A DNA stretch of 32,884 nucleotides from Actinobacteria bacterium UBA4426 (GCA_002390705.1 DGQA01000002.1:9671-42554); one strand, 5' to 3'; positions 15,765-24,503 are shown, counted from the first letter of the stretch. Notes: a model not told the origin generated them from the sequence alone. Translations and numbers: made by a program.

Positions 15765-16885
15765 AGTTTTATCTGCTGCGTCGCAGAAGACATCTGCGCA
15801 AGGTTTTCAGCAATAGGCTCGACACCAATTCCTGGGCCTGTTGGCACATGTAGTTGCCCATTATCGAGTACGAATGGTTGCGTGACGTCCTCTTTGTAGT
15901 AACGACTGGATGCACTGGTATCGCCTGGAAGCGTGAAACCCGGCAAAGCTGCTAAAGCAATATTTGCAGCTCGCCCAATGCCGGTTTCCAGCATTCCACC
16001 GCACCACACAGGGATACTTTTTTCAACGCACAGATCATGAATGTCGCGAGCATTGAGAAATCCACCCACACGCCCAGGCTTAATGTTGATGATCGTGGTA
16101 GCGCCAAACTCGATAGCTCCCTCGGCAGATTCCACCGATAGAATTGATTCGTCCAAACAAATTGGTGTTGAGACCACTGAGGAAATCAGTTTGTGGCCGA
16201 GGATGTCGTCTTCTGGCAATGGTTGTTCAATCAACAGCAAATTAAATTCGTCGAACTTTGCCAAGTGTTCGGCGTCACTTCTGCGATACGCCTGATTTGC
16301 ATCAACCTGTAACAAAATTTTTGGCCACTCATTGCGAACTGCCCGCAATGCTTCCAAATCCCAACCAGGCTCAACTTTCAATTTGATTCGGCGATATCCC
16401 TCGTCAATGTATTGCCCCACTTCAGTGATTAATTCCTCAAGTGAATTTGGGATTCCCACGCTGACACCGCAATCAACGCGATCCCGGACAACACCCAGAA
16501 ACTCCCCTAGCGAGAGGTTGCGCTCTTTTAGCCACAAATCAAGTAACGCTGTCTCAATTGCACTTTTCGCCATTGGGTTTCCTTGCATCACCGACAGGGC
16601 CGCGCGAACTGAATCAGGTGCCGGCGTTGAGTTAAGTGCGCTCGAATCAATCAGCGGTCCAAGAGTGGGGATCAAAAACTCACGCATTACGTTAATTGCG
16701 CCGCGCGTGTATTCCGCGCTGTAACCCGGCCACGCCATGGTGACGCATTCGCCCCAGCCACTGGCCCCCCAATCTCCGACCGCTTCAACGAGAACGACGT
16801 CTCGAACACTCTGTGAACCGAAACTCGTGCGAAAAGGACGTACCAAAGGGATCTCGAGGCTATGAATTACAAACGAAATACTCAT
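15761..16885 (-). CDS. Enolase-superfamily N-succinylamino acid racemase / o-succinylbenzoate synthase (NSAR/OSBS)
   Basis: This 374-residue protein has the full catalytic set of the muconate-lactonising subgroup: the KLK pair K168/K170, metal ligands D195 (LQVDANQAY), E220 (LIEQPLP) and D245 (CLDES), and the opposite base K269 (NIKPGRVGG). NSAR/OSBS enzymes either make o-succinylbenzoate for menaquinone or racemise N-succinyl amino acids. The direct neighbours (GNAT, M20) and lack of men genes favour racemisation. The ATG at 16885 is four bases after the GNAT stop, and its Shine-Dalgarno GGAAAGGTGA contains that stop codon, so the pair is coupled. Confidence 0.88.
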   Translation of the reverse strand: MSISFVIHSLEIPLVRPFRTSFGSQSVRDVVLVEAVGDWGASGWGECVTMAWPGYSAEYTRGAINVMREFLIPTLGPLIDSSALNSTPAPDSVRAALSVMQGNPMAKSAIETALLDLWLKERNLSLGEFLGVVRDRVDCGVSVGIPNSLEELITEVGQYIDEGYRRIKLKVEPGWDLEALRAVRNEWPKILLQVDANQAYRRSDAEHLAKFDEFNLLLIEQPLPEDDILGHKLISSVVSTPICLDESILSVESAEGAIEFGATTIINIKPGRVGGFLNARDIHDLCVEKSIPVWCGGMLETGIGRAANIALAALPGFTLPGDTSASSRYYKEDVTQPFVLDNGQLHVPTGPGIGVEPIAENLAQMSSATQQIKL

Positions 16886-16889
16886 GGGT

Positions 16890-17705
16890 TCACCTTTCCA
16901 ATAAATCCAACACGTAGTCACCGTTTTCGGTAACACCAATAATTTCTCGCCCAGCAGCAAACTCTCGCATCAGGTTTTCACGCAATACGAAGCGCCACTT
17001 TCGGGCAGCACCTGGGTCGGCGCGGCGTAAAGCGACAATGTCCTCGGGTGCTTCCACCACAGTCTGACTTTCACTCAGTTCAGTGATTACTCCCAATTCT
17101 CCTCTGGCAGCGGCACGCGCTCTCTCACCGCTCAGATCCCACCAAGCAAAAACCCGATCAGATTCCTCACCCACATTGATTGCATCTGTCATCGCGCCAT
17201 AAAAATTCGGCTCGTAGCCCCGAACACTAACCCCAAGATTCACCAAATTGAGTTTCGCATTACGCGCAACGAGGGGATCAAACGTCCACACAATCGTGTT
17301 GATCCCTTTGCTCATCGCCCACCAACGTTGATGAGCCTTAATCATGGTGCCGATCCGACGATTGCGATATTCCTCCAGTACTCCCGCCATATGCGAATGC
17401 AAATGCAGATGTTGACCCGAGTCAGTTGCATGTAGACCAACGATTGCAAGGGCTGCTGCAACCGGTTTATCATCTATATAGGCTGCTGAGCAGTACCCAC
17501 CCGAATGTGTGATCGCACGCAACAAGTTCGGTGTGACCTGGGTTCCGCCCCCGAGCGGTGGCCACACACGATCAAATATTTCCTGGGCATCGCGAATTTC
17601 TGAAGCCAGGTTAAGTGAACGAATTTCGATGCCCGCAGGGGAGCACCCCCCTTGCCATGTGATCGCTGCCTCAACACGGATCTCAGGGGCAATATGCTCA
17701 ATCAC
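16890..17705 (-). CDS. GNAT acyltransferase (COG3375 type), probable D-amino acid N-succinyltransferase
   Basis: A 271-residue GNAT-fold protein. The acyl-CoA binding segment is HSHMAGVLEEYRNRRIGTMI (arginine/glycine P-loop), followed by TFDPLVARNAKLNLVNLGV and YEPNFYG, which are typical of the predicted acetyltransferases of COG3375. In Geobacillus kaustophilus a GNAT protein next to NSAR is a succinyl-CoA:D-amino-acid N-succinyltransferase; the same context here suggests that role. The start is placed at the GTG at 17705: TACGGT lies exactly six bases upstream. The frame runs on to a TTG at 17759 that would overlap the M20 start. It is cotranscribed with the racemase. Confidence 0.8.
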   Translation of the reverse strand: MIEHIAPEIRVEAAITWQGGCSPAGIEIRSLNLASEIRDAQEIFDRVWPPLGGGTQVTPNLLRAITHSGGYCSAAYIDDKPVAAALAIVGLHATDSGQHLHLHSHMAGVLEEYRNRRIGTMIKAHQRWWAMSKGINTIVWTFDPLVARNAKLNLVNLGVSVRGYEPNFYGAMTDAINVGEESDRVFAWWDLSGERARAAARGELGVITELSESQTVVEAPEDIVALRRADPGAARKWRFVLRENLMREFAAGREIIGVTENGDYVLDLLER

Positions 17706-17711
17706 CTGACA

Positions 17712-17717
17712 ACCGTA
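17712..17717 (-). promoter_or_regulatory. -10 hexamer TACGGT, leaderless start of the GNAT-racemase operon
   Basis: TACGGT on the minus strand, six bases (TGTCAG), then the GTG at 17705, inside the 47-base divergent gap to the M20 gene. Confidence 0.6.
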
Positions 17718-17752
17718 CCTACCGCAGCCAAGTTGATGATCAAGGAGAGTCC

Positions 17753-18859
17753 ATGGCAAAGCAATCTGGCCTTTCGGTCATGTTACACACCCTTCAGGCA
17801 CTTGTGGAATGTGAATCACCCACAAGTGATTTGGAGTCTGCGTATACCGTGACCGCTTTAGCCAAGGAACTTAGTTCAGGCTGGCTGCCCGGTGAGTCAC
17901 GTATTGAAGTGCACGGGGGTCGCCCGGTCTGGCGCTGGGGCCCCCATCAACCTGAAATCCTGCTGTTGGGTCACCTCGATACGGTGTGGCCAATCGGAAC
18001 TTTGGAATCAATTCCTTTCGCAATCAACGGTGATCACCTGACCGGTCCCGGAGTTTTTGACATGAAAGCTGGCGTGGTTCAAGGCTGGGCTGCAATAAAG
18101 GAATCTGGGATCACAGATGCAAGTGGTGTCGGCATGTTGCTCACAACCGACGAGGAAACCGGGTCACACGCATCTCGCGAGGTCATCTCGCAGGCAATTA
18201 CGAATGCCAAAGCTGTGATAGTGCTCGAGCCTTCACTCAATGGCGCACTCAAAACCCGTCGAAAGGGCACGTCGAACTACTTCATGCGTTTCCATGGTGT
18301 TGCATCACATGCTGGTCTTGATCCGGATCGAGGTGTCAATTCACTGATGGCTGCAGCCGAGTTCATTTTGGCGACTCAGCAGTGGGGTAGCAAAGAGCTT
18401 GAAACCTCAGTTACGCCTACAGTCAGTAAGTCAGGAACGACAACCAACACGGTCCCCGATCTTGCCGAAGTCCACGTTGATGTTCGTGCCTGGGATCGCA
18501 CAGAACAGGAACGCATTGATCAGGTGGTCCGCGGGTTCACTTCAACGTTGCCGGTCGAAATTGAAATTATTGGCGGAATCGACCGCCCGGCAATGGAAGC
18601 AGCTATGAGCGCCGAACTTTTCACTCTCGCCCAACACCTCAATCGCAAACTGGGTTACCCCGACCTCACCGAATGCGCCGTGGGTGGTGCCAGCGACGGA
18701 AATCTGACCGCCGCCGCAGGCATTCTCACAATTGACGGCATGGGGGCTGCAGGCGACGGTGCCCATGCAGACTTCGAGTGGGCGTCAGCAAGTGCGATGC
18801 CCCACCGCGCCGAACTCCTTGAAAAGATGTTGATTGAACTGATAGCTGAGAATTATTAG
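17753..18859 (+). CDS. M20 family metallo-amidohydrolase, carboxypeptidase G2-like (probable N-acyl-L-amino acid hydrolase)
   Basis: The 368-residue protein has the di-zinc ligands of the M20 family: H74 and D76 (GHLDTVWP), D103 (GVFDMKAG), E134/E135 (TTDEETGS, the first being the general base), a later E in VLEPSLNG and H near GDGAHADFEW. The dimerisation lid domain is inserted between. These enzymes hydrolyse N-acyl or gamma-linked amino acids. Beside NSAR and the GNAT, a desuccinylase role in releasing the L-amino acid is the most economical reading. Strong AGGAGAG upstream supports the ATG at 17753. It is divergent from the GNAT. Glutamate carboxypeptidase or folate hydrolysis is the alternative. 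Confidence 0.85.
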   Translation: MAKQSGLSVMLHTLQALVECESPTSDLESAYTVTALAKELSSGWLPGESRIEVHGGRPVWRWGPHQPEILLLGHLDTVWPIGTLESIPFAINGDHLTGPGVFDMKAGVVQGWAAIKESGITDASGVGMLLTTDEETGSHASREVISQAITNAKAVIVLEPSLNGALKTRRKGTSNYFMRFHGVASHAGLDPDRGVNSLMAAAEFILATQQWGSKELETSVTPTVSKSGTTTNTVPDLAEVHVDVRAWDRTEQERIDQVVRGFTSTLPVEIEIIGGIDRPAMEAAMSAELFTLAQHLNRKLGYPDLTECAVGGASDGNLTAAAGILTIDGMGAAGDGAHADFEWASASAMPHRAELLEKMLIELIAENY

Positions 18860-18983
18860 TCCTGCCAAAAACGCAATTCGGCCCAATCGTGGTCGAATTC
18901 TGAAAAGACGGGTCCCGCAGCCGCCTCTGAAGTCCCACCGCGTTAAACTCGCCTGTTGTTCAATACCAATCTGAGAGCAGGAT

Positions 18984-20627
18984 ATGACCGACGGACCCTT
19001 AATCGTTCAAAGCGACAAAACCATGCTCCTTGAGGTCGACCATCCCGATTCAGTCGCCTGCCGAAAAGCGATCGCTCCATTTGCTGAGTTGGAGCGTGCG
19101 CCCGAGCACATTCACACCTACCGACTCACCCCGCTCGGCTTGTGGAATGCGCGTGCTGCCGGTCACGACGCCGAGAGCGTGGTTGATACGTTAATTCGCT
19201 TCTCGCGCTACCCCGTACCAAATGCCCTCCTGATCGACGTGGCGGAGACCATGTCTCGCTACGGACGCCTGCAAATTAATACCGATCCAGCCAATGGATT
19301 GATCCTTCAGGCCATTGACGTTGCTGTTCTTGAAGAGGTTCTCAAAAGTAAAAAAGTGGCCCCGCTCCTTGGAACACGGATCGACGAAAACACTGTTGCC
19401 GTTCACCCCAGCGAACGAGGCCACCTTAAACAAGCGTTGGTAAAACTGGGTTGGCCCGCCGAAGACGTCGCCGGGTATGTGGACGGTGAACGCCATGCGA
19501 TTTCACTTAAGACGGACTGGAATGCACGTGAATACCAAATTCAAGCGGCTGACGGTTTTTGGCATGGTGGATCCGGCGTCGTCGTTCTTCCCTGCGGTGC
19601 CGGGAAAACGCTCGTTGGTGCGCTAGCCATGTACCGGGCTCAGGCAACCACGCTGATCTTGGTGACAAACACAGTGAGTGCCCGTCAATGGAGAGACGAA
19701 CTACTCAAGCGTACCAATCTCACGGCCGACGAAATCGGTGAGTATTCGGGCGCGAAAAAAGAAATTCGCCCAGTAACAATTGCGACCTACCAAGTGATGA
19801 CCACAAAACGTGAAGGAATCTACACGCATTTAGAAGTTTTTGATTCTCGCGATTGGGGCTTAATAATTTATGATGAAGTTCATCTACTTCCCGCTCCAAT
19901 CTTTAGGTTCACCGCAGATATTCAATCTCGACGGCGTCTTGGATTAACTGCAACGCTAGTGCGCGAAGATGGACGCGAATCTGATGTCTTTTCGCTCATT
20001 GGACCAAAGCGTTATGACGCACCCTGGAAAGAAATTGAAAATCAGGGTTACATCGCGCCGGCGGACTGTGTTGAGGTTCGGGTCACCATGCCCGAGCCGG
20101 ACCGGATGGCGTATGCCGTTGCCGAGCAAGAAGACAAGTACCGCCTGGCTGCGAGTGCGGCCGAAAAGATTGAGATCGTCGAGCAAATCGTGCACACGCA
20201 TGAAGGTGAACAAATTTTGGTGATCGGTCAATTCCTTGATCAGTTGGCGGAACTTGGTGAACACCTTGGTGCTCCAGTAATCACTGGCGCAACTAGCGTG
20301 AAGGAGCGTGAACGGCTCTACCAACAATTTCGAATCGGAGAAATTAATCTCCTTGTGGTCAGCAAAGTCGCAAATTTCTCCATCGACCTCCCGGAAGCAA
20401 CCGTTGCAATTCAGGTAAGTGGATCATTTGGGTCACGCCAAGAAGAAGCACAGCGACTGGGCCGTATCTTGCGACCAAAATTTGACGGTCGAACGGCACA
20501 CTTCTATTCGGTGGTTACCCGCGACACTTTAGATGCTGACTTCGCGCAACACAGGCAACGATTCTTAGCCGAGCAGGGATACTCTTACCGGATTATTGAC
20601 TCCGCAAATCTGTCAACCGGTAACTAG
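18984..20627 (+). CDS. DNA repair helicase XPB (ERCC3-like, superfamily 2)
   Basis: A 547-residue SF2 helicase with the XPB arrangement: an N-terminal damage-recognition-like domain (to about residue 170), Walker A PCGAGKT (203-209), DEVH box (297-300), motif III LTAT (321-324), the XPB-specific RED motif at 327-329 (LVREDGRE) and motif VI QRLGRILRP. It unwinds DNA 3' to 5' in an ATP-dependent way; the bacterial role is not settled. AGCAGGA precedes the ATG. In M. tuberculosis XPB (Rv0861c) sits directly beside the Rv0862c-type protein. Here that partner is 3.2 kb upstream in the same direction, with the racemase/GNAT/M20 genes between. Confidence 0.95.
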   Translation: MTDGPLIVQSDKTMLLEVDHPDSVACRKAIAPFAELERAPEHIHTYRLTPLGLWNARAAGHDAESVVDTLIRFSRYPVPNALLIDVAETMSRYGRLQINTDPANGLILQAIDVAVLEEVLKSKKVAPLLGTRIDENTVAVHPSERGHLKQALVKLGWPAEDVAGYVDGERHAISLKTDWNAREYQIQAADGFWHGGSGVVVLPCGAGKTLVGALAMYRAQATTLILVTNTVSARQWRDELLKRTNLTADEIGEYSGAKKEIRPVTIATYQVMTTKREGIYTHLEVFDSRDWGLIIYDEVHLLPAPIFRFTADIQSRRRLGLTATLVREDGRESDVFSLIGPKRYDAPWKEIENQGYIAPADCVEVRVTMPEPDRMAYAVAEQEDKYRLAASAAEKIEIVEQIVHTHEGEQILVIGQFLDQLAELGEHLGAPVITGATSVKERERLYQQFRIGEINLLVVSKVANFSIDLPEATVAIQVSGSFGSRQEEAQRLGRILRPKFDGRTAHFYSVVTRDTLDADFAQHRQRFLAEQGYSYRIIDSANLSTGN

Positions 20628-20742
20628 CGCTGAACGGTTTATTCGCTTTCGCTCGAAGGTTGGTAAGTAATGGTGGTTGGCCGTGTCGAAATGTCATCAA
20701 TAAGGGGTCTGTCGATACGCCGCACCAATTTGGCTTTCCCGA

Positions 20743-21228
20743 TCAGACTTCGCTGACGGTTAACCTCGCATCAATATCGATAATCAGATTTTCAACCGTA
20801 CCGATACCGGGCAACGGGATATGAACCCTGCCAAAAGCAGCAGAACCCACCAGTTCAACTTCGGGCTCAGGAGAATTCGCAACAGCGGTAATCGTGAGTG
20901 AAATCTCGACGTCCAGTTCCCCTGCTTGTGCGTTCCCGGAGACGTCATAATCGTTACCATTATGCGTTCCGGAGCCCTGAAAAACCAAGTCATGGGCGTT
21001 GTAGCCACCGATAAAAGTTCGAGCCGCAGCTTCGGTGAAAAAATTACCGGTCTTCAGTTTGTCCAAAGCCAACACCAAATTAATAGTTGCAATGGAATCG
21101 ACAATATGTAGTTTCCCCGATCGAACCGGGGCCTTGATCTCCACCTTAGTTAAACTTGAGCCACCGCTTTTAAGGCGCACATCTGCACCATCAATTGCCA
21201 AGAACGTGAATGAGCCCTGCAATTCCAT
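20743..21228 (-). CDS. YceI-like lipocalin-fold protein, cytoplasmic
   Basis: A 161-residue beta-rich protein. The pattern SIATINLVLALDKLKTGNFFTE followed by THNGNDYDVSGNAQ and a terminal block of alternating strands fits the YceI family, which forms an extended lipocalin-like barrel binding polyprenyl or similar lipids. Unlike periplasmic YceI, it has no signal peptide, so it is probably cytoplasmic. The ligand is unknown. The ATG at 21228 has TAGGTT exactly six bases upstream and no Shine-Dalgarno site. It follows the class V aminotransferase in the same direction after a 54-base gap. It has its own promoter. Confidence 0.65.
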   Translation of the reverse strand: MELQGSFTFLAIDGADVRLKSGGSSLTKVEIKAPVRSGKLHIVDSIATINLVLALDKLKTGNFFTEAAARTFIGGYNAHDLVFQGSGTHNGNDYDVSGNAQAGELDVEISLTITAVANSPEPEVELVGSAAFGRVHIPLPGIGTVENLIIDIDARLTVSEV

Positions 21229-21234
21229 CTTCGT

Positions 21235-21240
21235 AACCTA
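21235..21240 (-). promoter_or_regulatory. -10 hexamer TAGGTT, leaderless start of the YceI-like gene
   Basis: TAGGTT on the minus strand, six bases (ACGAAG), then the ATG at 21228. Confidence 0.6.
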
Positions 21241-21282
21241 CCGGTCAGCCAAGCGCCTCTCATTTGGGCAACGAGTTATTAT

Positions 21283-22440
21283 TTATGAAGTCGCGAGCAG
21301 GATTCTGTTCTTCGACATAGAGGCCAGTGCTGCCTCGATGTCATCAGAGTTATTGTAAAAGTGCGGGCTTATGCGCACGTTTCCGTCACGGCCAGATACC
21401 ACAACATTATCTTGCTCCATGGCATAAACGAGTGCGGGCTCATCTGTTGATACGACCGCCAACATCGGGCCATGCTCTCCCGGACCATCTGGCGTTGCGC
21501 AGATTCCACCCAACTCACTCACACCTGCACGAAGTTGATCGTGTAATTGACTTGATACAGCCCAAGCATTTTCCACACCGACCTCGAGTAAGAGCTTTAA
21601 GCCAGCCTGAGCTGCGTACAAACTAGGCACGGTGGGCGTTCCCGCCTCAAATCGTCGAGCGTCTTTTGCCGGATCAAATCTATCAATTTCCATGGAGTGA
21701 ATGTCGCGCGCCGCAAACCAGCCAGTGGTAGTCGGGACAAACTCAGAAACTGTCCGGTTGTTAACTAGCGCAAAACCAACTCCAGGGCTACTCAACATGT
21801 ATTTCAGCACTCCGCCCACCAAGAAATCTGCACCGAGCTCTTCAAAGTTAATTGGCACTGCACCAGAAGTTTGATAAGCATCAATGAGAACTGGGACGCC
21901 TTGGTCATGCGCAGCCTTAACAATCGCCTTGATGTCGTTCATGGCGCCATTTCGATAGCAGCCGTGCGTGACTGAAACGATTGCCGTGTTGCCATCAATC
22001 GCTGCTGCGATTCGCTCAGCAGGCAAACGATTATCTGGATCCGCGGCAATATGTACGACTTCGGCGCCGTTCCTTTCCTGGGCATGCCAAATCTGACCGA
22101 TGGTAGGGAACTCGAGTGAAGTTGTCAGAACTTTTCTCGGACCTTTTCGAAAATCAAAGCAACTCGCTATCGCATTGACCGCTGCCGAGGCACTAGTTGT
22201 GATTGCGACTTGGTCTGTCTGAGTCGTGAAAACTTGGGCAAGCTGATCTCGCACGTCTTCTTGGATGCCAACCCACGTTTCCCACAAGGAACCAAACTCT
22301 TCCAGCTGATCAAGATAAAGATCGTAAGCTGCTCTCACTTCAGTGGCCAGTGCTCCTTGTGAGCACGAGTTTAAATATGCTCTGCCCTCAAAAACTGGAA
22401 AGTGATCGCGCCGAAGGGCTGCTATTTGATTGACCTTCAA
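21283..22440 (-). CDS. Class V PLP-dependent aminotransferase (isopenicillin-N-epimerase/cysteine desulfurase-like fold)
   Basis: A 385-residue fold-type I PLP enzyme. YLNSCSQGAL is the substrate/phosphate entry segment, ITTSASAAVNAI the PLP-phosphate loop, VLIDAYQTSG the aspartate and glutamine that hold the pyridine ring, and GGVLKYMLSSPGVGF carries the Schiff-base lysine. This is the class V set shared by epimerases, desulfurases and kynureninases; the exact reaction cannot be told. Start: TTG at 22440 preceded by GAAGGGG five bases upstream; no ATG or GTG is better placed. A TATACT at 22489-22494 (minus strand) is a candidate -10, giving a leader of about 45 bases. Confidence 0.85.
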   Translation of the reverse strand: MKVNQIAALRRDHFPVFEGRAYLNSCSQGALATEVRAAYDLYLDQLEEFGSLWETWVGIQEDVRDQLAQVFTTQTDQVAITTSASAAVNAIASCFDFRKGPRKVLTTSLEFPTIGQIWHAQERNGAEVVHIAADPDNRLPAERIAAAIDGNTAIVSVTHGCYRNGAMNDIKAIVKAAHDQGVPVLIDAYQTSGAVPINFEELGADFLVGGVLKYMLSSPGVGFALVNNRTVSEFVPTTTGWFAARDIHSMEIDRFDPAKDARRFEAGTPTVPSLYAAQAGLKLLLEVGVENAWAVSSQLHDQLRAGVSELGGICATPDGPGEHGPMLAVVSTDEPALVYAMEQDNVVVSGRDGNVRISPHFYNNSDDIEAALASMSKNRILLATS

Positions 22441-22673
22441 GATGTCCCCTTCTGAGAACTTTGATCACTAACTGAGTCCTTAGTTTGGAGTATATTCCCG
22501 CAGTTGGCAACCTGCAGTGAATCGGCAATGGTGGGCGGCTGCGACTGGAGCCTCAACAGGTTTCTGGGTGATGCGGGTAACGGATGAATCGTCCACCCGC
22601 ATTCAACGATTCGTTATCAATTCCCACCAACTGAGCTAATGGACGTGGGCCAGCGCACGATTTAGGCAAAAAA
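22441..22673 (-). other. Non-coding stretch between groEL terminator and aminotransferase, with hairpin and tRNA-like marks
   Basis: No convincing gene. ATGCGGGT (22571-22578) and ACCCGCAT (22595-22602) form an 8-base inverted repeat. On the minus strand the 14-mer TTAGCTCAGTTGGT (22639-22626) equals a tRNA D-arm, and 28 bases on GGGTG-GACGATT-CATCC has 5-7-5 T-arm geometry, but the acceptor arms do not pair and the D-stem lacks a partner. The end near 22489-22494 holds a TATACT that may serve the aminotransferase gene. Confidence 0.4.
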
Positions 22674-22708
22674 TAGGGGAGCAGCTCGGAATCCGAGCTG
22701 CTCCCCTA
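22674..22708 (-). terminator. Strong intrinsic terminator of groEL
   Basis: TAGGGGAGCAGCTCGG (22674-22689) pairs perfectly with 22693-22708, a 16-base stem with a three-base loop. On the minus strand it is followed by TTTTTT, so it terminates groEL, whose stop is 48 bases away. On the plus strand it is followed by only TTTT after a spacer. Confidence 0.92.
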
Positions 22709-22755
22709 CCGGGTTTTCGGTGGACTTATCACAGTCCATGTTTACTGGGGCTTAT

Positions 22756-24399
22756 TTAGAAGTCCATGCCGCCCATGCCGCCCATATCTCCACCTGGCAT
22801 AGCTGGTGCAGACTTTTCTGGCTTGTCAGCAATAACAACTTCCGTGGTGAGGAAGAGCGCTGCAATTGAGGCAGCGTTTTGCAGTGCTGAGCGGGTGACC
22901 TTGGCAGGATCAATGATTCCAGCCGCGATCATGTCGACATATTCACCGGTTGCAGCGTCGAGGCCCTGGCCTGCAGGTAGATCGCGGACTTTCTCCACGA
23001 CAACTCCACCTTCGAGTCCAGCGTTCTCAGCGATCTGCTTGAGCGGAGCGCTCACAGCAACGCGAACAATGTTTGCACCGACTGCTTGCTCTTCGGTGAG
23101 GCCCAATGCGTCGATTTTGCTGCCCGCGAGCTTCATTGCCTGAATAAGCGCAACTCCACCTCCAGGCACAATGCCCTCTTCGACAGCAGCCTTCGCGTTC
23201 CGAACTGCATCCTCGATGCGATGCTTGCGCTCTTTGAGCTCAACTTCGGTGGCTGCGCCGACCTTGATGACTGCAACGCCGCCAGCTAGTTTCGCCAAAC
23301 GCTCTTGCAACTTCTCTCGGTCGTAGTCGCTGTCACTCTTTTCGATTTCGGCACGAATTTGGTTTACGCGACCCTGAATCTGGTCAGCATCCCCGCCACC
23401 CTCAATGACTGTGGTTTCATCCTTTGTCACTACGACCTTGCGAGCGGTGCCAAGAAGATCCAAAGTGGTGGTGTCGAGCTTGAGGCCAACTTCTTCACTG
23501 ATAACTTGGCCACCAGTGAGGATTGCGATGTCCTGAAGCATTGCTTTGCGGCGATCGCCAAAGCCTGGGGCCTTAACCGAGACGCTCTTAAAAGTGCCAC
23601 GGATCTTGTTCACAACGAGAGTTGCCAGCGCTTCGCCTTCAACATCTTCTGCGATAATCATGAGTGGCTTGCCGCTTTGCATTACTTTTTCAAGAATTGG
23701 CAGTACATCTTTCACTGCTGAAATCTTGGAGTTTGCAATCAGGATGTAGGGATCATCGAGCACTGTTTCCATACGCTCCGTGTCGGTGACGAAGTACGGG
23801 GAAATGTAACCTTTGTCAAAGCGCATACCCTCGGTCAGTTCTAGTTCGAGACCGAATGTTTGGCTTTCCTCAACGGTGATTACGCCTTCTTTGCCGACCT
23901 TGTCCATTGCCTCAGCAATAAGGTCACCCACTTCCATGTCGCCACCAGCCGAGATCGCTGCTGTTGACGCGATCTGCTCCTTGGTCTCCACGTCCTTTGC
24001 CATCAAGAGCAGTTCGTCGCTCACGATTCCGACTGCGCGCTCAATGCCTTTTTTCAAACCCATGGGGTTAGCGCCAGCGGCTACGTTGCGTAGACCTTCA
24101 CGCACGAGTGCCTGCGCGAGGACCGTCGCCGTGGTAGTTCCGTCGCCCGCGACATCGTCTGTCTTCTTAGCGACTTCCTTGACCAGCTCTGCGCCGATTT
24201 TTTCATATGGATCTTCAAGATCAATTTCTTTAGCAATGGACACGCCGTCATTGGTGATCGTGGGGGCTCCCCACTTCTTCTCCAAAACAACGTTGCGTCC
24301 TTTGGGGCCAAGGGTCACTTTGACTGCGTCAGCGAGCACGTTCATTCCGCGCTCAAGTGCCCGACGGGCTTCCTCGTCGAATGAAATCATTTTTGCCAT
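22756..24399 (-). CDS. groL: Chaperonin GroEL (Hsp60)
   Basis: Full-length (547 residues) with the family N-terminus AKMISFDEEARRALERGMN, the ATP-binding DGTTTATVLAQ segment, the conserved VEEGIVPGGGVAL and the flexible Gly-Met tail ending GGMGGMDF. It forms the double-ring folding chamber. No groES lies next to it in the window, so this is a stand-alone groEL locus, as often seen for one of the actinobacterial copies. The Gly-Met tail is that of the main housekeeping type rather than the His-rich copy. Start: ATG at 24399 after GAAAGGGA. Upstream are two CIRCE operators around the promoter, so HrcA repression and heat induction are expected. Confidence 0.98.
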   Translation of the reverse strand: MAKMISFDEEARRALERGMNVLADAVKVTLGPKGRNVVLEKKWGAPTITNDGVSIAKEIDLEDPYEKIGAELVKEVAKKTDDVAGDGTTTATVLAQALVREGLRNVAAGANPMGLKKGIERAVGIVSDELLLMAKDVETKEQIASTAAISAGGDMEVGDLIAEAMDKVGKEGVITVEESQTFGLELELTEGMRFDKGYISPYFVTDTERMETVLDDPYILIANSKISAVKDVLPILEKVMQSGKPLMIIAEDVEGEALATLVVNKIRGTFKSVSVKAPGFGDRRKAMLQDIAILTGGQVISEEVGLKLDTTTLDLLGTARKVVVTKDETTVIEGGGDADQIQGRVNQIRAEIEKSDSDYDREKLQERLAKLAGGVAVIKVGAATEVELKERKHRIEDAVRNAKAAVEEGIVPGGGVALIQAMKLAGSKIDALGLTEEQAVGANIVRVAVSAPLKQIAENAGLEGGVVVEKVRDLPAGQGLDAATGEYVDMIAAGIIDPAKVTRSALQNAASIAALFLTTEVVIADKPEKSAPAMPGGDMGGMGGMDF

Positions 24400-24442
24400 G
24401 AGGGTATCCCTTTCGGAAACTGCCGTAATTAGGTTCTCTGAG

Positions 24443-24469
24443 TTGTCACTCTCATGGGGAGAGTGCTAA
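24443..24469. promoter_or_regulatory. CIRCE operator, gene-proximal copy
   Basis: TTGTCACTC, nine bases, GAGTGCTAA. The right arm is perfect; the left differs from TTAGCACTC at two positions. It lies downstream of the -10 of the groEL promoter. Confidence 0.85.
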
Positions 24470-24474
24470 CTCGA

Positions 24475-24503
24475 AAGTTAGCACTCTCGGGGTGAGAGTG
24501 CAA
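24475..24503 (-). promoter_or_regulatory. groEL promoter (TTGCAC, 17 bases, TAACTT) inside the distal CIRCE
   Basis: On the minus strand, TTGCAC (24503-24498) is followed by 17 bases and TAACTT (24480-24475). Both boxes overlap the arms of the second CIRCE copy, so HrcA binding would block polymerase directly. Confidence 0.7.

Noticed and set aside
23813..24469. A 218-codon plus-strand frame opposite groEL
   Set aside because: It is a shadow of the highly biased groEL coding sequence and runs into the CIRCE operators.
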